From assembly GCF_014695715.1 (NCBI RefSeq), contig NZ_JACJOT010000006.1, positions 248,001 through 312,000 of the forward strand: a DNA stretch of 64,000 nt, given 5' to 3'. A program made the position numbers and the translations under genes. Positions within the stretch are counted from its first letter, which is position 1; each line of letters opens with the position of its first letter. The notes under the pieces are model-generated. The model searched no databases and was not told the DNA's origin. It saw only the letters and a program-made list of their open reading frames with translations. Below, one piece after another: positions 1-7,394 of this stretch. The stretch is from Microcoleus sp. FACHB-68. Its GTDB lineage: Bacteria; Cyanobacteriota; Cyanobacteriia; Cyanobacteriales; Oscillatoriaceae.

Positions 1-313
1 GAATTAATCCGTTAATAAAAGAGGCATCACCTCCGACAACTCTGCCTAAAATATTGAGAATTTCAGGATTCGAGTTAAAGTTGGCGATTTGACCGGCATC
101 TAATCCAAATTTCTCAAAACTGTGAAATAAATTTGCTCCATCACCAGAACGTTGTCCCCCATTGATTTCAAGGCGGTTGCCATTGGGGGTGACGACTGTG
201 CCGGTGCCATCGTTTGCCGATTGGATCGGTTGTGAGGATGCCGGCACAAAGGAGTAAAATGCTATAAATAAACCGAGAGCTAACGGGTTAAGAGATTTTA
301 TGGCTGAATTCAT
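1..313 (-). CDS. Filamentous haemagglutinin-like exoprotein, N-terminal part (cut by window edge)
   Basis: The frame is open from an ATG at 313 to the window edge (104 codons). It starts with a signal peptide (hydrophobic stretch ending near PASSQ). The Haemagg_act two-partner-secretion domain follows, seen as [33 protein letters not shown] and FINGLI, the usual beta-helix nucleation signature of cyanobacterial TPS exoproteins. Such proteins are exported by the Sec system and then by a TpsB outer-membrane pore; no tpsB is visible here. It lies downstream of the DUF928 gene on the same strand (211-base gap) and may be the surface output of that operon. The C-terminal part lies outside the window. 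Confidence 0.85.
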   Translation of the reverse strand, partial: MNSAIKSLNPLALGLFIAFYSFVPASSQPIQSANDGTGTVVTPNGNRLEINGGQRSGDGANLFHSFEKFGLDAGQIANFNSNPEILNILGRVVGGDASFINGLI

Positions 314-524
314 CAGACTTTTCCTCAAATAGCTTCAATCATTTGCTAAGGGTAACAAGCTTGCTGGGGCTAATCTTTAAGTAAATATCACCCGCACAAT
401 TCAGTTAAGAAGAACTGCCAAAAGTCTAAATTTTGGCTAATGAGTGTAACATAGACTTTCAACTTTGGGTGTTCAGTATTTTTGCAAAAAAAAATCAAAA
501 GCTCGAATAAAAATGAATTGAGCT

Positions 525-1247
525 TTAATCCCCTGTACAACAAGAAACCACCGGCACTGAAAGCATTTTCTCTAAACGTACTGTTGGATGCTGTAATAAA
601 TCTGTCCAAGCTGTGGCGATTTCAGGATTATTGGATTGAGCGCGATGCAGTGTGGCTAGCTCAGTCACCATCTCATACCAAAAACCCTTAGTCCCATATA
701 AATTAGCCCGTTCTAGGGGTGAAGCCTTCTCTAATTGACTTTGAACCTCTGGTGGTAAAGTATCACGCACAATTACCCCATTCACAGATAGAAAATCCGC
801 CTGATTTTCTGAATTACAGAAGAAAAAGAACCGCCAACGATATTTTTTACCGATTTCTAGCGGCGGTGCTGTTTCTGGAAGACGATAATTGATGATTCCT
901 GGCCCATTATTCGCTTGAAATGTGGTTTTATAAACCTGCTCTTTACTAATTTCATCCTCTAATATAAATTCGATTGACCCTGATGGATAGGGAGTATATA
1001 GCCAAAATGTCGGATTCTCTGCGGTTGTTTTTCCGAAATTAGTCGCCGGGATTAAAGCGGAAAAAGAGCCGGTAGGTGCGGGACAACCAGGGCGACTGCC
1101 GGCATCTTCGCGCCTGCCTGGTGCGCCATCACTGGGAGGTCTGAAAGTAGAGGTTTGTGCTAATGAACGAACGCTGAGGGTGCTTAGTAGCCATAGAAAC
1201 GCACAGGTTAGAGTTAATAACTGATATTGCAGATTTTTGAGATTCAT
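525..1247 (-). CDS. DUF928 family secreted protein (copy 1)
   Basis: 240 residues with an N-terminal signal peptide (hydrophobic residues about 8-30). The DUF928 core is recognisable: a SDGAP/G-S-R segment, LIPATNFGKTTAENPTFW, a beta-rich middle and a C-terminal helical part around PLERANLYGTKGFWYEMVTEL. The function of the family is unknown; it is almost confined to cyanobacteria and often sits next to CHAT/CHASE2 genes. It starts 9 bases after the CHAT-cyclase-CHASE2 stop, so the two are almost certainly cotranscribed. Compared with the two other copies here (46975-47721 and 52422-53162), its Gly/Arg-rich motif is degenerate (GRREDAGSRPG instead of RTxGGGSRG). Confidence 0.85.
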   Translation of the reverse strand: MNLKNLQYQLLTLTCAFLWLLSTLSVRSLAQTSTFRPPSDGAPGRREDAGSRPGCPAPTGSFSALIPATNFGKTTAENPTFWLYTPYPSGSIEFILEDEISKEQVYKTTFQANNGPGIINYRLPETAPPLEIGKKYRWRFFFFCNSENQADFLSVNGVIVRDTLPPEVQSQLEKASPLERANLYGTKGFWYEMVTELATLHRAQSNNPEIATAWTDLLQHPTVRLEKMLSVPVVSCCTGD

Positions 1248-1256
1248 TTTGTTATT

Positions 1257-4184
1257 TTAGTGTTTAAAATCGTTGGTTAAAAGTCGTGCTTGCCATATAA
1301 TAATTCCTGACGTAGCCAGAATCGCAACAAGTGATGGAACAACCGGCACCCAAAAACCTTGGATTAACAAACCTAAACAAACTCCGCATAATACCCCCAT
1401 TGTTACTACTACAGCAATAACCCGATAACGAAGGTGGTTTATTTGACAAATAGCAACGCCTGCGCTTATCGCCCATCCCCCAATCCAGAAAGCTTCGGCC
1501 CACTGATTCCAAACAGTTAAAAGCGGTCGCTGATCCAAAACAGCACTAAGAATTTGGCTCACCATTTGGGCTTGAATCAGAACTCCTGGTGTTCTTTCAT
1601 AGTGGTTTTTGCCGGCACTATACGGACTGGAAAAATTATCAACGGCAGTCGGCGCTGTGACTCCAATTAAAATAATTTTATTCTTGAATAAATGAGGATC
1701 AACTTGATTTTTCAATATTTCTGAAATTCCCACTATTGTTGATATATTTTTTCGATAATTAAGTAAAATTTGAAATCCGCCATTGTCTAATTTTTTATAA
1801 GCGCCTGTATTTACTTCCAAATCTTGAAAAATTACTTTGCCAAGCTTAACTTTTTCTCTTGAAAGAGCTTGCGGTTTTATGCCTTCCGCTGCGAGATAAT
1901 CCAGAGCAACTCTTGTGCTTAACGCATAATTGGTAACACAAGGATCATCTTGATAAGGCTGCATAAACATTAAATGTCGGCGTAAAATTCCGTCTAAATC
2001 CTCCACAACATCGGTAAAACCCAAACGAGATTCCGGAAGTTTAGGTGGCGGTTTAATACCTGGTTTCTTGGGATTGTTTGCTTCGCCGGCACTACATACC
2101 GCAATCAACCGATTATTATATTGAAACTGCCGGCTTAACTGCGCGTGACCCGGTTCTAGAAGACTATTCCGAAAGATATCTAAAGCAATTATTCGGGGTT
2201 GATATGCGTCTAATTTCTCAATAACCTGTGCAATGGTAGCATCAGGCAGCGGAAACCCATATTGGTTTATATCATTCTCAGTTGCTTCAACCACTAGCAA
2301 ACGCGAATCTATTCCTTCGTCAGGACGTAATCGCATTAATTGGTCAAACGCTTTAAGTTCCAAGGTTTGGAATAACCCCAAGCCTCTCATTCCCATGACT
2401 AAAATTGTCACAAAAATGCCAGCCAAAAAGACAGGTTTATACTGATTTATCGATAGAATTTTGGTTAATTTTCGCTTTCGATTATTGTCTTGGCTTAACT
2501 GCTTCTGTAAAATCTGGTAAACCCGAATTGGATTAGGAATATTTTTTAACTGCCGTTCTCCTAAGTCAGACACTTCCAGAGACAAGCTATTTTTAACGAC
2601 TTCATAAACCGTCTGAGATATTAAAATTCCACCGGGTTCTGCTTCCGCTTGCAGTCGCGCCGCAATGTTAACACCATTACCCATAACATTGCTATCATTG
2701 AAAAGAACATCTCCCAAATGAATGCCAATGCGATGCAATAGCTTTTCTGCCGGCGGTAAACTGGCAGTATTTAAAAGAGTTGTTTGAATTTCAATCGCAC
2801 AGGTGGTTGCTTGAGTGGCGCTGGAAAAATACATTAACAAACCATCACCTGTTGATTTGAGAACTTTTCCCTCAAAGCGATTACACAATTCAGTCATCAA
2901 TGCGAGATCGCAGTTCAATAAAGTGAGGGTTTCTTCTTCATTGGTTGCCATTCGCGTACTAAAACGAACCGCATCTGTAAAGATAATAGCTGCTAAGGTG
3001 CGCTGTTTTTTTACAGAGTAAGGTGAAGATAGATTAATTTTAGGAAAATTAGCTGATGGTAAGCTTGGTAAATCACTTTCTGAGTTTCCTAATAACTGAT
3101 TCCAAGTAGGCGGGATTTCAGCCGGCTGCTGACAAATCACCGGCAGCCAACTTGCACAAGGAAATTCACGCTCAAAATCATCATGCAAACGCTGCCGCGC
3201 TTCTCGCACTGCTAAATACAACGACTGTCCGCCGGCAAATGCCTTTAAGAAATGTTTTAAAAATTCTTGAGCAATTTGGTCAGGAATTAACTCCCGCATC
3301 ACAATCATTTGCGGAATATGCAAGTCGCCGAGTTGTCTTGCCAGTCCCAACCCATCACAAGAGTTAAAAATTGCCAGTTTTAAGCCGCCTTCAATTGCTT
3401 TTTGCAACCCATACCAAAGTTCTGGAATCGTTAAACTATCCGTTGGATTAATATAAATTCGTCCGGTTTCTCCTTGCGTTTCGCTATGGCCGGCGAAAAA
3501 AATAATATCCCAACACTCTCCCCAAAGTTGCTCGTTAATTTCCTGATGTTCGGGTTCAACCAAAAACGTTAAATTAACATTGCGTAAATTCTTTAATAAT
3601 TGCAGATCTTTCTCAATATCAATTCCCTCTTTATGACCTAAAATAGCTAAAACACTAACACAGGCTTTAGTTTTAATCTCACCTGTGAATTTTTGGGTTG
3701 ATTTTGATTCTAGAGGACTCAGTGCAACTTCTGCTTTAGGATAACGTTCAAAAAAATCCCATTTATGCCAAGGTAATTTCTGGATATTTGAATCTTCGCT
3801 GCAAATTAAAAACCGGATTGTTTCATCTCGGCTGAGTTCTTCTCGCAGCCTGTTATCAATTTCACGAAATCCTTCTTCTTTTAGCCAACTTTTTAGGTGA
3901 TTTCTCAAGAGTTTTGCTGAGTCAATACAGTCAGCGAGCCGTTTATTAATCGAGCCTTTATGAATAATTTTCTTGGTTTTAATTCTCGTATAATTCCCTA
4001 AATTTCGGTAATTTTCTTGCCAGTGAAAGTGCAAGTCACGAGCCAGGTTAGGGTTAGGCGGTAATCCTCCTTTAATTTTGATTGGAAATTGTGAGGTTTC
4101 GCCATCAGATCCTATTTCCAAAGTGACTCGGAATCCTTGACTTTCTAAGTTGCCATCTAGTTCTAAAACCACTAACTTACTCAT
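1257..4184 (-). CDS. CHAT - class III nucleotide cyclase - CHASE2 fusion protein
   Basis: 975 residues. Residues 1-150 are an N-terminal region of unknown fold. A CHAT caspase-like domain spans about 150-350, with candidate catalytic His233 (FFAGHS) and Cys276 (FNSC). A class III cyclase spans about 395-560, with metal ligands Asp404 (IFTD) and Asp447 (STGDG), Lys443 at the base-specifying position, and Asn506/Arg510 (NIAAR). A transmembrane helix lies at about 584-600, a CHASE2 sensor at about 605-880, and C-terminal membrane helices at about 900-965. The CHAT and cyclase parts should be cytosolic and CHASE2 periplasmic. Usual CHASE2-cyclases place the cyclase after CHASE2, so the order here is reversed. 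The gene lies 17 bases after DUF1822 and 9 bases before DUF928. Substrate (ATP or GTP) and protease targets are unknown. Confidence 0.88.
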   Translation of the reverse strand: MSKLVVLELDGNLESQGFRVTLEIGSDGETSQFPIKIKGGLPPNPNLARDLHFHWQENYRNLGNYTRIKTKKIIHKGSINKRLADCIDSAKLLRNHLKSWLKEEGFREIDNRLREELSRDETIRFLICSEDSNIQKLPWHKWDFFERYPKAEVALSPLESKSTQKFTGEIKTKACVSVLAILGHKEGIDIEKDLQLLKNLRNVNLTFLVEPEHQEINEQLWGECWDIIFFAGHSETQGETGRIYINPTDSLTIPELWYGLQKAIEGGLKLAIFNSCDGLGLARQLGDLHIPQMIVMRELIPDQIAQEFLKHFLKAFAGGQSLYLAVREARQRLHDDFEREFPCASWLPVICQQPAEIPPTWNQLLGNSESDLPSLPSANFPKINLSSPYSVKKQRTLAAIIFTDAVRFSTRMATNEEETLTLLNCDLALMTELCNRFEGKVLKSTGDGLLMYFSSATQATTCAIEIQTTLLNTASLPPAEKLLHRIGIHLGDVLFNDSNVMGNGVNIAARLQAEAEPGGILISQTVYEVVKNSLSLEVSDLGERQLKNIPNPIRVYQILQKQLSQDNNRKRKLTKILSINQYKPVFLAGIFVTILVMGMRGLGLFQTLELKAFDQLMRLRPDEGIDSRLLVVEATENDINQYGFPLPDATIAQVIEKLDAYQPRIIALDIFRNSLLEPGHAQLSRQFQYNNRLIAVCSAGEANNPKKPGIKPPPKLPESRLGFTDVVEDLDGILRRHLMFMQPYQDDPCVTNYALSTRVALDYLAAEGIKPQALSREKVKLGKVIFQDLEVNTGAYKKLDNGGFQILLNYRKNISTIVGISEILKNQVDPHLFKNKIILIGVTAPTAVDNFSSPYSAGKNHYERTPGVLIQAQMVSQILSAVLDQRPLLTVWNQWAEAFWIGGWAISAGVAICQINHLRYRVIAVVVTMGVLCGVCLGLLIQGFWVPVVPSLVAILATSGIIIWQARLLTNDFKH

Positions 4185-4201
4185 GGATGATTCTCGCTTC
4201 C

Positions 4202-5125
4202 TCAGATCGCAAACAGTTCAGTGACAATCGCTTTTCCTAAAACAAGCTTGACGCTAAAACGCTCTCCGGGTTCGCAGCTAAACTGAAACTCTAAACTTTC
4301 GCTGCTTCCGGCCTCTGCTTGCATCACCGGCTTTTCGGTTTCATCTAAAATAATAAGCTGCAAGTTTTGCGGTAACTCGATTTGACTTTCGGCTGGAAGC
4401 ACTTCAACGGAAACATCAATTTCTGAATCGTCAGTATGTGTTAATCTGACAAATAAAACAATTCGTTCGCCGGCTTGTTCTAGTTTTAACAACTTTCCTC
4501 TTTCAACACTTTCTTTTTGCCGTCGCCTAAAATTAAATTCTAGTTGAGGTTCAGGCGAAGCCAGCAAAGTTTCTAAAGTTTCCCAGTCGGCTTCTATAAT
4601 ATTTTGAAACCATTGGTTTAACTGAGTGGGTTGTTTAATGGAAGCCGGTTGCTGCAATTGATTGAGATACAGAATAAATTCATCCAAGGATTGTAGCTCG
4701 TTGAGGGGTAAATCCTTAGTCGTTATTTCTTCAACAAATCCTAAAACTGTTGCTTCCCGCAAAGATTCATGCAATTGCACACAGACAAAGCCTATCCTAT
4801 CTGACCAAACTTCTTCTGGAATGCTAACAACTCCTGCATTCGGTAACACAGGTCTGCATTCGAGCTTACCATAATTTGGGATAATTAAATCTCCGACATC
4901 CATTAGCGTACTCATCGCGGGATTGTAGCTGTCACTGTGTTCCCAATCAGTTTCAAACCCATGCCATTGAAGGTACAGTTGCACAGCGCATACAGCAAGA
5001 CTGTTGAGATAAACTTGTTTGGCTTTACCTGCATTAGATTGGCGACGGCGTAATTGTTCTGCGCGAGAATGCGCCGCTAGTCCTAGCGGTACGGTATAAG
5101 TGAAAAATTCAGTGGTGGGGTACAT
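4202..5125 (-). CDS. DUF1822 family protein
   Basis: About 307 residues, soluble, no signal peptide. The N-terminus (FTYTVPLGLAAHSRAEQL, then VYLNSLAVCAVQLYLQWHGF) is typical of DUF1822, a cyanobacterial family of unknown function. These proteins are commonly encoded beside a sigma-70-like gene and CHAT or other effector genes, exactly the arrangement here. A GTG six bases upstream (5131) is an alternative start; I chose the ATG at 5125 because family members begin close to the FTYTVPL segment. The 17-base gap to the CHAT-cyclase gene indicates an operon. The C-terminal half is beta-rich and ends in a cluster of acidic and hydrophobic residues. No catalytic motif is visible. Confidence 0.85.
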   Translation of the reverse strand: MYPTTEFFTYTVPLGLAAHSRAEQLRRRQSNAGKAKQVYLNSLAVCAVQLYLQWHGFETDWEHSDSYNPAMSTLMDVGDLIIPNYGKLECRPVLPNAGVVSIPEEVWSDRIGFVCVQLHESLREATVLGFVEEITTKDLPLNELQSLDEFILYLNQLQQPASIKQPTQLNQWFQNIIEADWETLETLLASPEPQLEFNFRRRQKESVERGKLLKLEQAGERIVLFVRLTHTDDSEIDVSVEVLPAESQIELPQNLQLIILDETEKPVMQAEAGSSESLEFQFSCEPGERFSVKLVLGKAIVTELFAI

Positions 5126-5333
5126 AAGCACTCTGATTACCTGTGAGTTGACATTGGTTTTGGTTTGACTTTCATGAGTTACTCTGGCAGTAGGGATAAA
5201 TTTTATGCAAATTTAAGGTTATTTACAAAAGCTTTACATTGTTGGGTAATCTGTGAAGTTACTGTAAAGGTCAGAACTTACAGACAGATAAACACCGATG
5301 AGGTTTCTAATGTTTTCATAAATTTTATAGAAC

Positions 5334-6254
5334 TCAGTCTGGTGGTAGGTCTTTCTGAAATTGAGGGCGAAATTTACTACAACATCGCTGAAAAAAGCCG
5401 CTCAAAACAGATACTTTTATACCTAAGCTGCTCGATATTTCTTCCCAGCTTTGTCCTGAAAGGCGGGCTAATGCGATAGTTTTGAAACTGGCATCGGGTC
5501 TGCTTCTAATGTATTTTTTTTCAAAAATTTTCCCCGGATCACTTTCGATATACTGACGAGTTTCTTCTACTAACGAAGTCGAAGCCGGCTGGGCTATATT
5601 TTCTAAATCTGCAATTGAGGGAAGTTCCTCAACGATAGGATTGCTAAATTCTCGTCGGCACTCTATCACCAATTTGTCTAGGCGAAAATTAACCCAGGTC
5701 ATAAATTTTTGAGTTTGGCCCCGTTCTGGATCGTAATTGTCAATATTTTTACAGACATAAGCTAGGGTTCTAATCACCGCTTCTTCATAAAGTAGCTCGT
5801 AAAAGTCTGGAGAAAACTTTTCCCGATGGGGGCGACAAAGCTTTCCAGATAAGCGAATCGCTTCGACTAACTCGCCAAGCAGATGCCGGCGCAAAGCCGA
5901 ATTTGAAGGCTGTTTTTGAATTTCTATTGCTAATTGTTTGAGTTGCTCGTCTTGCAAACCCGCTTTTAAAGCTTGATGAAGTAAATGATTTCCCCAAACT
6001 TTGAGAGGCGTGCGTTGAAGATTATATTTAGTAATTTCTTGAGAGACATCAGAGAAAAGTTGAGTTCTAAGCTGTTCATAAATTTCTTTCTGCACCTCAG
6101 AGAGAGAATAACCGCTCAGTGGACGGCAGATAGTACGCCCTCGCAAGATTTCTTCAACCAGCTGGGTTAAAGCGTCTTGTCCTTGCTGAGTTCGCTGAGT
6201 TCGAGGATTGTAACTGCCGGCATTGATAAATCGCGGTTCCAGTTGCTCATTCAT
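5334..6254 (-). CDS. Sigma-70-like regulatory protein of the CHAT/DUF1822 operon
   Basis: 306 residues. A helical N-terminal part (about 20-110) is followed by a sigma region-2-like stretch, residues about 150-205 (LYEEAVIRTLAYVC, NYDPERGQTQKFMTWVNFRLD). A C-terminal helix-turn-helix resembles region 4 (about 262-290, FKTIALARLSGQSWEEIS). This architecture matches the divergent sigma-70-like proteins found upstream of DUF1822 genes in cyanobacteria. It leads the minus-strand operon, with a gap of about 200 bases to DUF1822, and could supply promoter specificity for it. Whether it still binds core RNA polymerase cannot be judged from sequence alone; region 2 is poorly conserved compared with sigF at 11537. 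Confidence 0.75.
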   Translation of the reverse strand: MNEQLEPRFINAGSYNPRTQRTQQGQDALTQLVEEILRGRTICRPLSGYSLSEVQKEIYEQLRTQLFSDVSQEITKYNLQRTPLKVWGNHLLHQALKAGLQDEQLKQLAIEIQKQPSNSALRRHLLGELVEAIRLSGKLCRPHREKFSPDFYELLYEEAVIRTLAYVCKNIDNYDPERGQTQKFMTWVNFRLDKLVIECRREFSNPIVEELPSIADLENIAQPASTSLVEETRQYIESDPGKIFEKKYIRSRPDASFKTIALARLSGQSWEEISSSLGIKVSVLSGFFQRCCSKFRPQFQKDLPPD

Positions 6255-6452
6255 GATCCATAAAAGTGTGAGTGGTAGGCAACTCGTTAATCGCTATAGG
6301 AGCGTTTGCTGCTGATTATGACTCATTCGTACTTATATGCCATTACGGATTTTGTTACAAAAATTAATTTTAAGAATTTTGCATAAAACCCCCTTCCCTC
6401 ACCTGAGTAAGGGACAGAAAGAGGCAGTTGACTCAGGTGAAACACCGCCTGT

Positions 6453-7119
6453 AGTGAAGAGATTGCAAAAAATACAAGCGTCGCTGGCTACTTCTCGGTG
6501 AACTCAACAACGCTAATTAGGAGTAATTGATATGGCTACAATCATTGGGACATTTTCAATTGGAATTTCATCTGGAACACTGCCAGCTATATCTTCGTGA
6601 TCATGAAAGCGTTTGTCGTGCAGTTTTCCTTCTCTTGCTTTGCTCAAAATCAGCACTCGTTTGGGATCATCGACGGCTGCAAGATGTTTGCGGGTATGGT
6701 GTTTCTTCTTGCCAGAGTCGTTGGCTTGTTGAGCTTCAGGGTCTTGAGGTCGTGTAATGGGGCGTTCTGTCCCATCGATCATCACCCGCTTGGCGTTCGG
6801 AAAGCGCTCTAAAAATGCTTCAATTCATGCGCTTGAGAGCGGTGCATCTCGAAAATAATGTCTGCCCAGTCAAAGGTTGGGTAACACTTGAAGTAGAAGA
6901 AAATGAAGAACAACTTCTCTTGGGTGTTCAGCAGGCGAGCTTTCCGTCCTCCACCCACCGCTCGTTGACGAGGTTGAGTCTGGCGCGTTTGTTCATACAC
7001 AGGACTAAAGGTCGTCAGCAGTGCATCAAACGCTTTGCGATTCAATTCAGTCAGTGCCCGCAGTAATCAGTATTGTTTCAGCACCCGTTGAATGTCTAGC
7101 ATCGTCTCATCTCTTCACT
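6453..7119. mobile_element. Decayed IS5-family insertion sequence
   Basis: Inverted repeats AGTGAAGAGAT at 6453-6463 and 7109-7119 bound a region holding a broken minus-strand IS5-type transposase. The element is about 667 bases, shorter than intact relatives. I see no clear target-site duplication. It lies between the sigma-like gene and the RTX metalloprotease. Confidence 0.7.
6513..7102 (-). pseudogene. IS5-family transposase remnant
   Basis: The ATG at 7102 reads 11 codons and then meets an in-frame TGA (7069-7067). The frame continues as LLRALTELNRKAFDALLTTF, followed by a typical Arg/Gly-rich segment and a helical LFFIFFYFKCYPTFDW region. Near 6825 the frame shifts, and the catalytic part resumes with EAFLERFPNAKRVMIDGTERP (shown in part) and SGKKKHHTRKHLAAV. 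Asp in MIDGTE is the probable second catalytic residue of the DDE triad. The C-terminal third with the last catalytic Glu is absent, and some sequence between the two halves is probably deleted too. It cannot encode an active transposase. Confidence 0.8.
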
Positions 7120-7394
7120 GTCCTCTATTCTCGCTTATTTCCCGAAAACTCTAATAGTCAATGTAGTCGGCAATTTTCAATTGCTATGCAATGGGATGCT
7201 GAAGGCTCGGCTCGTAGGGCTATCTGCTAACGCGGGGACACAAATTTAGTCTGCCGGCACGAACTTTAATCACCTGCGCCGCCGTGTAAATCTGTGTCGA
7301 TGCGAATTTGAGTTGCCGTTTTTACAAAGGTGAAATGCTCCCGATGAGGCGTGCTTCCACCGGCTACGCGATATCGATTGAACACCTAGAAACA

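Noticed and set aside
5165-5479. Plus-strand frame of 104 residues
   Set aside because: It overlaps the 3' end of the sigma-like gene and an AT-rich gap, has no family resemblance and no good ribosome site.
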